The notes under the pieces are model-generated. The model was not told where the DNA came from. It ran no database searches and saw nothing but the letters and a program-made list of their open reading frames with translations. DNA of 6,205 bases from Armatimonadota bacterium (GTDB lineage Bacteria > Sysuimicrobiota > Sysuimicrobiia > Sysuimicrobiales > JACQTN01): positions 1 to 6,205 of the forward strand of contig JACQTN010000352.1 in NCBI GenBank assembly GCA_016210785.1, written 5' to 3'. The position numbers were made by a program, and so were the translations under genes. Below are positions 1-6,038 of this stretch, piece by piece. The stretch's first letter is position 1. The number at the start of each line of letters is the position of its first letter.

Positions 1-874
1 GGCGGAGATAGAAACCGGCGGCCTGGCCGGCGCGCCCGCCGGCCAGCTTCACTTTCACCTCCACGAAGTATCCGGGTCGCAGGATCGCCACCGGCGCCCG
101 GGCGCTCTTGGTCTCGGCGACGAGGACGTGGTCGTAGTTGACGCGGCCGTCGTTGGTGCTGTCGAAGACGTACAGCCAGTAGACGCGGGCCGGATTGACC
201 GCCTCGTTCGTGGTGGGGATGACCAGGATGGCCTCGCGCGCCGGGCTGTGGCTCTGCGGCGCATCGGTCCATCCCGACGCGTCCCGGAACGCCGCCCGCG
301 CCGCCACCAGGCCGAACTCCCGCACGAGCGGCAGGCTCAGGCCGGGTGGGTCAAAGGTCGTGAGGATGCCGCGGCGGGAGAAGAAGGTACGATAGTCTAC
401 GGCGGGACCCTTGATGGGGTAGTAGCGTCCGGTGGGCCACTCGAAGACCACCACCCGCCGGCCCGCCCGCTCCGCGGCCTCCGCCAGCGTCTCCGCCTGC
501 AGCACACCCGGCGCAAACGCCCGCTGGGAGCGCGCGAAGTCGCCGCCCACCTCATGAAAGGTGTTGTTGACCGCACCGTGCACCGCGGGCCAGGCGCCGG
601 TGGCCAGCGTCGGCCATCCCACGCCGGTGTTGGGCGGGAACGCCGGCAGCGCGCCCGCGCCCTCCGCTCGCGCCCCTTCCTCCAGCAGTCGCCGGAAGGC
701 CGGCGTGGCGCCCTCCGCCGCGTAACGCTCCACCAGGTCCTGGCGCATGCCGTCGGCGGCGAAGAAGATCGCCGCGCGCGCCCGCGGCGCCGGCGCCGCG
801 GAGGTCCCCCACCCTGCGGCCAGCGCCGCGGAGATCGCCAGCCACCAGGCCAGCGGGCGCGCGCACCGCCTCAT
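1..874 (-). CDS. Exported alkaline phosphatase superfamily / type I phosphodiesterase protein (3' end outside window)
   Basis: About 290 N-terminal residues are present; the C-terminus lies beyond the left edge. The N-terminus looks like a Sec signal peptide: a basic start (MRRCARP), a hydrophobic core (LAWWLAISAALAAG) and an Ala-rich cleavage region near residues 25-27. Next come a strand and the metal-ligand motif AIFFAADGMR (Asp41), then FPPNTGVGWPTLATG with Thr83 aligned to the catalytic Thr of nucleotide pyrophosphatase/phosphodiesterases, followed by the family-typical WPAVHG. These identify the phosphodiesterase/alkaline phosphatase fold, which hydrolyses phosphate mono- or diesters with two metal ions, here outside the cytoplasm. 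The substrate cannot be told, and the remaining Asp/His ligands would lie mainly in the missing part. The ATG at 874 gives a compact signal peptide and a weak GAGG 12 nt upstream; an in-frame ATG at 907 would add 11 residues. It is transcribed divergently from the HAD gene. Confidence 0.85.
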   Translation of the reverse strand, partial: MRRCARPLAWWLAISAALAAGWGTSAAPAPRARAAIFFAADGMRQDLVERYAAEGATPAFRRLLEEGARAEGAGALPAFPPNTGVGWPTLATGAWPAVHGAVNNTFHEVGGDFARSQRAFAPGVLQAETLAEAAERAGRRVVVFEWPTGRYYPIKGPAVDYRTFFSRRGILTTFDPPGLSLPLVREFGLVAARAAFRDASGWTDAPQSHSPAREAILVIPTTNEAVNPARVYWLYVFDSTNDGRVNYDHVLVAETKSARAPVAILRPGYFVEVKVKLAGGRAGQAAGFYLR

Positions 875-916
875 CGTCGCCGGTTGCCTCGTCACGACGC
901 TGGGCATCACAAGGTG

Positions 917-946
917 ATTGTGCCACAGGCCGTCCGTTCAGTACAA
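917..946 (-). promoter_or_regulatory. Putative promoter of the phosphodiesterase gene
   Basis: On the minus strand, TTGTAC (946-941) and CACAAT (922-917) are separated by 18 nt. CACAAT matches the sigma-70 -10 consensus at four of six positions, and the -35 element matches only its TTG. A start near 910 would give a leader of about 36 nt to the ATG at 874. The same bases read on the other strand form the HAD promoter candidate. Confidence 0.35.
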
Positions 947-947
947 T
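918..947 (+). promoter_or_regulatory. Putative promoter of the HAD hydrolase gene
   Basis: TTGTGC (918-923) and TACAAT (942-947) are separated by 18 nt. TACAAT matches the -10 consensus at five of six positions; the -35 element is weak. Transcription would begin near 954, leaving a leader of about 75 nt before the ATG at 1030. This element almost exactly overlaps the minus-strand promoter candidate. Confidence 0.4.
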
Positions 948-1029
948 CCATGAGTACACGCCTCCCCGGCGGCCGCACGCTCAGGCGGCCGCCGATCTCC
1001 GGTGCGACCGAAAGGATCACACGACGACG

Positions 1030-1689
1030 ATGCCGTTGCTCACGCCTGCCCAGGTGGCCATCATCTTCGACCTGGACAACACCCTTATCACCTCTCGCAT
1101 CGACTTCCGCGGCCTGCGGCGGGCGCTGATTGACCTCCTGCACGCGGACGGCGTGACCACGCCGCACGAGGACCTCATGCGCCTGCCCATCCCCCACCTG
1201 GTCGCCACAGGCGAGGCCCGTGGCGCAGATCTCGGAAAGCGCATGTGGGAGGTGGTGCTGGCGTTCGAGCGGGAGGGGATGGTCGACGTGGGCGTGATGG
1301 ACCACGCCCGCGACGTGCTGTCCGCGCTGCGCGCCCTGGGCTACCGCCTGGCGCTGCTCACCAACAACAGCCGCCCGGCCACGGAGGAGGCCATGGGGAA
1401 CCTGGGCCTGACCGGGTACTTTGAGGTCATCGCCACCCGCGACGACGTCTCCGCGCCCAAGCCGGCGCCGGACGGCGTCATGGCAATCCTGGCGCACCTG
1501 GGCCCGTCGGTCCGCCGGAGCTACGTGATCGGCGACGCGTGGATCGACGGTCTTGCGGCCGAGGCGGCGGGCGCGCGCTTCATCGTCTTCGGGGAGCGCG
1601 CGGAGGACGCGCGGGCGCGCGGGGTACATCCCTGGGCGTCCGTCGCCGACCTCCGGCGGATCCCGGGTCTCGACCTGCGCGGAGATTGA
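1030..1689 (+). CDS. HAD-superfamily hydrolase (phosphoglycolate phosphatase-like)
   Basis: A 219-residue protein with all four HAD motifs. Motif I is FDLDNTL with nucleophile Asp14 and acid/base Asp16. Motif II is LALLTNNS, ending at Ser114. Motif III is Lys144 in SAPKPAP. Motif IV is VIGDAWID with Asp169 and Asp173. The helical region between motif I and motif II (about residues 25-95) is in the position of a C1 cap, as in phosphoglycolate phosphatase (Gph) and pyrophosphatase PpaX. These are cytoplasmic Mg2+-dependent phosphatases of small molecules. The substrate is not evident, so no symbol is given. The start at 1030 places motif I where the family expects it; AAAGGA at 1011-1016 is a weak ribosome binding site 13 nt upstream. 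The gene stands alone, convergent with the parA operon. Confidence 0.95.
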   Translation: MPLLTPAQVAIIFDLDNTLITSRIDFRGLRRALIDLLHADGVTTPHEDLMRLPIPHLVATGEARGADLGKRMWEVVLAFEREGMVDVGVMDHARDVLSALRALGYRLALLTNNSRPATEEAMGNLGLTGYFEVIATRDDVSAPKPAPDGVMAILAHLGPSVRRSYVIGDAWIDGLAAEAAGARFIVFGERAEDARARGVHPWASVADLRRIPGLDLRGD

Positions 1690-1698
1690 AGGAGAGGA

Positions 1699-1721
1699 CG
1701 GGCACCCCCGGCGGATGCCCG
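1699..1721 (-). terminator. Probable intrinsic terminator of the parA operon
   Basis: In minus-strand RNA, CGGGCAUCC pairs with GGGUGCCCG to give a 9-bp stem with one U-G wobble and the loop GCCGG. It is followed by the pyrimidine-rich tail TCCTCTCCTTC. The plus-strand transcript would have a C-A mismatch at the wobble site and no U-rich tail. The hairpin therefore fits the minus operon better, although it sits between two convergent genes and could affect both. Confidence 0.5.
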
Positions 1722-1744
1722 GGCCGGCGCAGTGGACGTCCGGC

Positions 1745-2386
1745 TCAGTAGAGGTGCTTGAAACGTGACGCGAAGCGGCGTTCCAGCTCCTCGCGGTGCA
1801 GGAAGAAAATCGGACAGCTCCGCAGCATGCAGACGTGGAGGGCGGTGTTGCAGTAGGCTTCCTTGACCTCCCAGCAGTTCGGGTTGGCAAAGTAGGCAAA
1901 GCACACGCCCTTTTTCCCCTGCGCCTTGGAGAGGTCTAGTAGTGCCGCCGCGTAACGGGCGGGATCGAAGGATGGCTGCTCCGGCGCGCCGGGCCGCGCG
2001 GGCGTCGCGGGCTCGGGAGCCGGCGGCGGCACCGGAGGTGACGGCTGTACCTGGGGCGGCGCGGGAGACACCGGCTCCGCGGGCGCGTGGACAGACGGTG
2101 CGGGAGTCTGGGGCGGTGACGCCGGGGCCGCCGCAGGCGCTTCGGCGGGTGAGGGCGGCGCTGCCTGCGCCTGAGCGGGGGCCGCCTCCTCCTTCTTCAC
2201 CTGGAACAGCGGCGCGGGCTTCTCCTCCGGCGCGGGCTCGGGCAGCACCGGCGCCGGACGGGCCTCCCCGTTGGGCTCGGTCCGCACCGCCGGGCCGGCC
2301 GGCTCGGCCAGCTCTTCCAGTTCCTGGGAGGTCTGGCGGATGAGGTCCCTAAGGCCGCGCAGGAGCTCTTTGCGGTCTTTGCTCAC
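1745..2386 (-). CDS. Putative ParA partner: ParB-like N-terminal peptide, Pro/Ala linker, C-terminal five-Cys domain
   Basis: A 213-residue protein of no family I can name with certainty. Residues 2-28 are a charged, probably helical segment containing LLRGLRDLI (8-16). This resembles the LGRGLxALI-type peptide at the N-terminus of chromosomal ParB proteins, which contacts ParA. Residues about 29-138 are a low-complexity Pro/Ala/Glu linker, likely disordered. Residues 160-213 form a compact domain with Cys162, 171, 179, 186 and 191, including NCWEV and RSCPIFFLH, possibly a metal or Fe-S site; CWE and CP spacing recall 'two-CW' Cys motifs. No signal peptide or membrane segment is seen, so it is cytoplasmic. 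The GTG at 2386 is chosen because GGAGGTGAT ends 5 nt upstream; the in-frame TTG at 2392 abuts that site too closely. It overlaps parA by 38 nt, implying translational coupling. That it partners ParA is inferred. Confidence 0.85.
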   Translation of the reverse strand: MSKDRKELLRGLRDLIRQTSQELEELAEPAGPAVRTEPNGEARPAPVLPEPAPEEKPAPLFQVKKEEAAPAQAQAAPPSPAEAPAAAPASPPQTPAPSVHAPAEPVSPAPPQVQPSPPVPPPAPEPATPARPGAPEQPSFDPARYAAALLDLSKAQGKKGVCFAYFANPNCWEVKEAYCNTALHVCMLRSCPIFFLHREELERRFASRFKHLY

Positions 2387-3179
2387 GGACAATCACCTCC
2401 TCCGCCAGGCTCATGTAATCGCGGGCACCGCGGCTGCCCGGGTGGTGGAGGAAGAGCGGCACGCCTGCCATCGATGACTCGACCAGCTTGATATTAAAGT
2501 TGATGGTGCTCGCGAAGACCTTGTCCCCGAAGAAGTCGCGGATGCCGTGCAGGATCTCCTTGCCGATGCTGGTCCGGCCGTCGTACATGGTCGGCACGAC
2601 CCCCAGGATTTCCACCTGATGCCCCACGCCCTCGCGCACCAGCTTGAGGGTGCGCAGCAGCTGCCGCATCCCGAGCAGCGCGTAGTAGTGTGTCTGAATC
2701 GGGATGATGATAGAATCGCAGGCGACCAGGGCGTTGAGCGTCAGCAGGCCCAGCGACGGCGGGGTGTCGATGAGCAGGTAGTCGTAGCGGTCCAGGACCG
2801 GCTCCAGCCGCTTGCGCAGCGTGGACTCCCGGCCGATCCGCACCGACAGCTCCAACTCCGCGGCGGCCAGATCAATGGACGACGGCGCCAGGTCCAGGTT
2901 CTGCACGCCGGTGGGGACCACGATGTCGGCCACGCCCGGCACGGGCGTGGAGTCATCCTCGCTCCCCACCAGGACGTGGTAGACGGTCTGGCCAAGCCTG
3001 GCCGGGTCGATCCCGAAACTCGCCGTGGCATTGGCCTGGGGGTCCAGATCTACCAGCAGGGTCCGCCGGCCGGAGAGGGCCAGGCAGGCGCTCAGGTTGA
3101 CGGCGGTCGTGGTCTTACCGCACCCTCCCTTCTGGTTGACGAGGGCGATGATCCGCGGGTGCGGCCGTGCGCCGTCCAT
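2349..3179 (-). CDS. parA: ParA/Soj-family P-loop ATPase (orphan, no parB adjacent)
   Basis: A 276-residue ParA/MinD-superfamily ATPase of normal Soj length. The deviant Walker A motif is KGGCGKTTT (residues 17-25, signature Lys17 and catalytic Lys22), with Cys in place of the more usual Val/Ser/Ile at position 20. Walker A' is LLVDLDPQANATASFG (41-56) and Walker B is LLIDTPPSLG (135-144). Known members bind ATP, dimerise, coat nucleoid DNA non-specifically and are released by a partner that stimulates hydrolysis. This drives segregation of DNA or positioning of large complexes. No parB or parS-like site is seen nearby; the overlapping downstream gene occupies the partner position. The ATG at 3179 starts just before the first strand (RIIALVNQKGG), as expected, but has no clear Shine-Dalgarno. 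It is divergent from the FBP aldolase/phosphatase gene. Confidence 0.96.
   Translation of the reverse strand: MDGARPHPRIIALVNQKGGCGKTTTAVNLSACLALSGRRTLLVDLDPQANATASFGIDPARLGQTVYHVLVGSEDDSTPVPGVADIVVPTGVQNLDLAPSSIDLAAAELELSVRIGRESTLRKRLEPVLDRYDYLLIDTPPSLGLLTLNALVACDSIIIPIQTHYYALLGMRQLLRTLKLVREGVGHQVEILGVVPTMYDGRTSIGKEILHGIRDFFGDKVFASTINFNIKLVESSMAGVPLFLHHPGSRGARDYMSLAEEVIVREQRPQRAPARP
2392..2400 (-). promoter_or_regulatory. Perfect Shine-Dalgarno inside the parA coding end
   Basis: GGAGGTGAT on the minus strand is complementary over nine bases to the usual 3' end of 16S rRNA. It lies within the parA codons for EEVI and directs initiation at the GTG at 2386. It rules against the TTG at 2392-2390, whose first base overlaps it. 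Confidence 0.8.
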
Positions 3180-3236
3180 GACAATCAGGTGTTCGACCAG
3201 CCCGGCAGGTTTTCCTGTCGCCGCGCCGAACTATCC

Positions 3237-3266
3237 TGGCCAGAGAGGCGCACCACGCCTTAGAAT
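3237..3266 (+). promoter_or_regulatory. Promoter of the FBP aldolase/phosphatase gene
   Basis: TGGCCA (3237-3242, four of six matches to the -35 consensus) and TAGAAT (3261-3266, five of six to the -10) are spaced by 18 nt. A start near 3273 gives a leader of about 45 nt. The spacer contains a 5-bp dyad, AGGCG-CACCA-CGCCT (3246-3260), directly beside the -10 element, where a regulator could bind. Confidence 0.55.
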
Positions 3267-3301
3267 GCTTGTAGACCCCCGTCATTCAAACCTCTTCTCA
3301 T

Positions 3302-3308
3302 AAGGAGG
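3302..3308 (+). promoter_or_regulatory. Shine-Dalgarno of the FBP aldolase/phosphatase gene
   Basis: AAGGAGG lies 10 nt before the ATG at 3319. It favours that start over the in-frame ATG at 3325, which would be 16 nt away. Confidence 0.75.
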
Positions 3309-3318
3309 GCAAGCCGCC

Positions 3319-4521
3319 ATGGGCATGAAGGTCACCCTGAGCATCATCAAAGCGGACATCGGCAGCATCGGGGGGCACACCGTGCCCAGCCCCGAGCTGC
3401 TGAAGATCTGCACCGAGCGGGCCGCGCGGGAGAAGGGCCGCCTGCTCATCGACTACCTGGTCTTCCACTGCGGCGACGACATTTCCATTCTGATGAGCCA
3501 CCAGAAGGGCGCCGGCAACCAGGAGATCCACGCCATCGCCTGGGAGGCCTTCCGGGCGTCCACCGACAAGGCCAAGAGCCAGGGGCTGTACGGAGCGGGC
3601 CAGGACCTCCTGGTTGATGCCTTCTCCGGCAACATCCGGGGCATGGGCCCTCAGATCGCCGAGATGCAGTTCGAGGAGCGGCCCAACGAGGCCCTGATGG
3701 TCATGGCCGCGGACAAGACCGAGCCGGGCGCCTACAACCTGCCGCTGTACCTGTCCTTCGCCGACCCCATGTACTCCCCGGGCTTGCTGCTCTCCATCGA
3801 ACTGCACGCGGGTTTCCGCTTCGTCATCATGGACGTGGAGCACACGGAAGGCGACCGGCTCATCACACTGGACGCTCCGGAGCGGCTCTATGATATCGCC
3901 GCCCTGTTGCGCGACACCCACCGGTACAGCATCGAGTCCATCTGGTCGCGTAAGTACCCGCACGAGCCGGCGGCCGTGGTGAGCACGACGCGCCTGCGCA
4001 ACATCGCCGGCCGGTACGTGGGCAAGGATGACCCGGTAGCCATCGTGCGCACTCAGAAGATCTTCCCTGCCACTGAAGAGTTCGGGCCGCCCTTCGCGCT
4101 GGGCGCCTTCGTGGCCGGCGACACCCGCGGCAGCCACAACCTGCCGCTGATGCCCGTGCCGGTCAACACGCCGGCGTCCACCTTCTTCTGCTGCCCGATG
4201 GTGTCGGCGCTGGGCATCTCCATGCATGACGGCATCTTCACCGGCCCGGTGGATCTCTTCGCCGATCCGTTCTGGAACCAGGTGCGGGACCAGATCGCCG
4301 TGAAGGCGATGGACATGCGGAAGCAGGGCTTCTTCGAGCCGGCCATGCTCCCTTACTCGGAGCTTGAGTACGGCGGGATCGTGACGCGCCTCGAGCGGCT
4401 GGACAAGGAGTTCAAGCTCCACGCGGGGGCGGCGGGCGACGGTGACGGCAAGAGACCGCGCGGAGGGGCCAAGCACGCGGTCAAGAACAACAAGGGCAAG
4501 GTGAAGGCGCGCGGGCGATAA
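3319..4521 (+). CDS. fbp: Bifunctional fructose-1,6-bisphosphate aldolase/phosphatase (class V FBPase)
   Basis: A 400-residue member of the archaeal-type FBPA/P family, which condenses dihydroxyacetone phosphate with glyceraldehyde 3-phosphate and then dephosphorylates the product to fructose 6-phosphate. This makes gluconeogenesis unidirectional. Conserved elements are visible in order: KADIGSIGGH near the N-terminus (Asp13, His20), HCGDD (Asp53-Asp54), GAGQD (Gln95), AADKTEPGAYNLP (Asp132, Lys133), and YVGKDDP with Tyr233, the presumed Schiff-base Lys236 and metal-ligand Asp237-Asp238. Tyr351 matches the late catalytic tyrosine of characterised enzymes. The known enzyme is a cytoplasmic Mg2+-dependent oligomer. 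The conserved domain ends near residue 367; the last ~33 residues are a Gly/Lys/Arg-rich tail (KRPRGG...KVKARGR) that I do not expect in the family. The gene is monocistronic with its own promoter and ribosome binding site, and a large hairpin follows. Bifunctionality is inferred from the conserved residues. Confidence 0.96.
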   Translation: MGMKVTLSIIKADIGSIGGHTVPSPELLKICTERAAREKGRLLIDYLVFHCGDDISILMSHQKGAGNQEIHAIAWEAFRASTDKAKSQGLYGAGQDLLVDAFSGNIRGMGPQIAEMQFEERPNEALMVMAADKTEPGAYNLPLYLSFADPMYSPGLLLSIELHAGFRFVIMDVEHTEGDRLITLDAPERLYDIAALLRDTHRYSIESIWSRKYPHEPAAVVSTTRLRNIAGRYVGKDDPVAIVRTQKIFPATEEFGPPFALGAFVAGDTRGSHNLPLMPVPVNTPASTFFCCPMVSALGISMHDGIFTGPVDLFADPFWNQVRDQIAVKAMDMRKQGFFEPAMLPYSELEYGGIVTRLERLDKEFKLHAGAAGDGDGKRPRGGAKHAVKNNKGKVKARGR

Positions 4522-4546
4522 GGCGCAGGGTACGACCGATGAGCAG

Positions 4547-4584
4547 CGCGGGCCGCGGTCCCCCGGGGGGGACCGCGGCCCGCG
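4547..4584. terminator. Very stable GC hairpin between convergent fbp and cca, no U-tract
   Basis: A perfect inverted repeat: 17 bp of continuous pairing (4547-4563 with 4568-4584) with a four-base loop. The stem is almost entirely G-C. It starts 26 nt after the fbp stop. Neither strand has a T-run after the stem, so it is not a standard intrinsic terminator; it may block read-through from both sides or protect the fbp mRNA 3' end. Confidence 0.55.
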
Positions 4585-4620
4585 TCATGCGTGACGACAT
4601 ACGACCCCGGGGCCTCCGCT

Positions 4621-4638
4621 CCCGCGCCGCCGCGCGGG
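4621..4638. repeat. Short GC hairpin downstream of cca
   Basis: CCCGCG (4621-4626) pairs with CGCGGG (4633-4638) around a six-base loop. It lies between the large fbp hairpin and the cca-proximal hairpin. In such GC-rich DNA a 6-bp stem alone could arise by chance. Confidence 0.3.
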
Positions 4639-4640
4639 TC

Positions 4641-4662
4641 CCCGGCGGATGATGACGCCGGG
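4641..4662 (-). terminator. Hairpin directly after the cca stop codon
   Basis: On the minus strand, CCCGGCG and CGCCGGG form a 7-bp G-C stem around the loop TCATCATC, beginning two bases after the cca TGA. No U-tract follows. The position suggests a transcript-end element. Confidence 0.4.
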
Positions 4663-4664
4663 TC

Positions 4665-6038
4665 TCAGGCGCCGCCCGAGGCGTTTTTCTCCCGTCCCAG
4701 GATCGCCTGCACCAGAGCCAGCGCCTCCTCCCGGCTCCGCACGCGCCCCTCGTACTGGGCGTCCTCCACCTCCGCCAGCAGTTCCCGGAAGCGCGGACCG
4801 GGCGGGAGACCCAGGCCAATCAAATCGTCGCCCGTCACCCACCGCGGCGGGCGCCGCATCTCGTCGGGCAGGCGCTCCCAGGCCTGGCGCGCCCAGTGAT
4901 ACGTCGACAGGTTCCCGTGGCTGGCCAGCACGTCGGCGCGGTGGAACGCCAGGTGATCGGGAAAGTCCGGGCGCGCCAGAAAGCGCGCCGCCTTCCCCGG
5001 CCGCATCTTCGGCAGGTCGGCAAAGCGCATGTGCTCGCGCACCAGGGCGACCACGCGCTCCGTCTGGTCGCCGCTGAAGCGCAGACGCCGGCACGCCGCC
5101 TCCGCTAGAAGTGCGCCCACCTCATCGTGGCGGGGAAATCTGATGCGCTCCTCATCCGCCTGCATGGTCAGCGGCTTGCCCGCGTCGTGCAGCAGCGTCC
5201 CCATGGCCAGCACGGCGGGCGGCTGCTCCAGGTGGCGCAGCGCCAGCCGCGTGTGGGTGAAGACGTCACCCTCCGGATGGAACTCGGGGGGCTGGGGCAC
5301 CCCCACCATCGCCTCCACCTCCGGCAGCACGACGGCCAGCAGCCTGCTCCAGTGCAGCACGTCCAGTCCCCGCGACGGATCGGGGCCGGTGAGCAGGCGC
5401 ACGATCTCGTCGCGGATGCGCTCCGCGCTGATCTCCGCGATGCGGTGGGCCGCGGCCCGGATCGCGCGCCACGTGGACGCCTCGATGGTGAAGCCCAGTT
5501 CCGCGGCCAGGCGCACCGCCCGCAGCATCCGCAGGCGGTCCTCCTCGAAGCGTTCCTGCGGCGCGCCGATGGTGCGGATCACACGCCGCGCGATGTCCTC
5601 GCGGCCGACCACGAAGTCCAGGACGCGGTCCTCGACCGGATCATACAGCAGCCCGTTGATGGTGAAGTCGCGGCGCCGCACGTCCGCCTCTGCGTCGGCG
5701 TACCACACGTACGACGGATGGCGGCCATCCAGGTACGGCCCCTCCGTGCGGAAGGTCGCCACGTCCAGCAGGCCGTCCTCCACGGGCACGCGCACCACCC
5801 CAAACTGCGCCCCCACCACCACCGCCCGCGGGAACAGCACCAGGAGGTGCTCGGGGCGGGCATCGGTGGCGATGTCGATGTCGGCGGGCTCGCGCCCCAT
5901 GATCAGGTCGCGGACGCACCCGCCCACCCAGTAGCCGGCGTGGCCGGCCTCCCGCAGGCGCCTCACCACCGCGTGCGCGGCGTCCCAGTGCCGTCCGCCC
6001 CGCCTCTCCCCCATCCCCTCAGGTCGCCTCCGCCTCAT
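4665..6038 (-). CDS. cca: CCA-adding tRNA nucleotidyltransferase / poly(A) polymerase family, with HD domain
   Basis: A 457-residue class II nucleotidyltransferase. The head carries YWVGGCVRDLIMG (36-48), catalytic carboxylates Asp53 and Asp55 in ADIDIAT, a third carboxylate Asp92 in LDVATFR, RRRDFTINGLLYDP (121-134) and the nucleobase-selecting EDRLR (166-170). An HD phosphohydrolase-like domain follows: FTHT (260-263), LLHDAGKP with His284-Asp285, and FPRHDEVGA. The family adds or repairs the 3'-terminal CCA of tRNA from CTP and ATP without a template; the HD part fits 2',3'-cyclic phosphodiesterase or phosphatase activity in tRNA repair. A poly(A) polymerase or A-adding role cannot be excluded. 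The start is uncertain: the ATG at 6038 has no Shine-Dalgarno, while the in-frame ATG at 6014 (Met9) has GGAGG 12 nt upstream and still leaves the fold intact. The start region is partly duplicated upstream. Confidence 0.95.
   Translation of the reverse strand: MRRRRPEGMGERRGGRHWDAAHAVVRRLREAGHAGYWVGGCVRDLIMGREPADIDIATDARPEHLLVLFPRAVVVGAQFGVVRVPVEDGLLDVATFRTEGPYLDGRHPSYVWYADAEADVRRRDFTINGLLYDPVEDRVLDFVVGREDIARRVIRTIGAPQERFEEDRLRMLRAVRLAAELGFTIEASTWRAIRAAAHRIAEISAERIRDEIVRLLTGPDPSRGLDVLHWSRLLAVVLPEVEAMVGVPQPPEFHPEGDVFTHTRLALRHLEQPPAVLAMGTLLHDAGKPLTMQADEERIRFPRHDEVGALLAEAACRRLRFSGDQTERVVALVREHMRFADLPKMRPGKAARFLARPDFPDHLAFHRADVLASHGNLSTYHWARQAWERLPDEMRRPPRWVTGDDLIGLGLPPGPRFRELLAEVEDAQYEGRVRSREEALALVQAILGREKNASGGA

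Noticed and set aside
128..1129. 333-codon plus-strand open frame over the left gene and the HAD start
   Set aside because: It crosses the divergent promoter region and overlaps the HAD start in another frame. The minus strand under it encodes a signal peptide and phosphodiesterase motifs.
907..1899. 330-codon minus-strand open frame antisense to the HAD gene
   Set aside because: It runs through the probable terminator and the intergenic region and has no motif; the plus strand encodes all four HAD motifs.
1942..2343. Plus-strand open frame opposite the Pro/Ala-rich linker
   Set aside because: Arg/Pro/Ala repeats in this frame are the mirror of the low-complexity linker codons on the minus strand; no start signal is present.
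3204..3219. Small dyad GGCAGG-TTTT-CCTGTC in the parA leader
   Set aside because: Only 6 bp with a wobble, and it lacks the 16-bp parS-type symmetry. Too weak to call an operator or centromere site.
3298..4476. 392-codon open frame antisense to the FBP aldolase/phosphatase gene
   Set aside because: It is rich in His, Arg and Gly with no family motif, and lies fully opposite a gene with clear catalytic motifs. Long antisense frames are expected from G/C bias at third positions.
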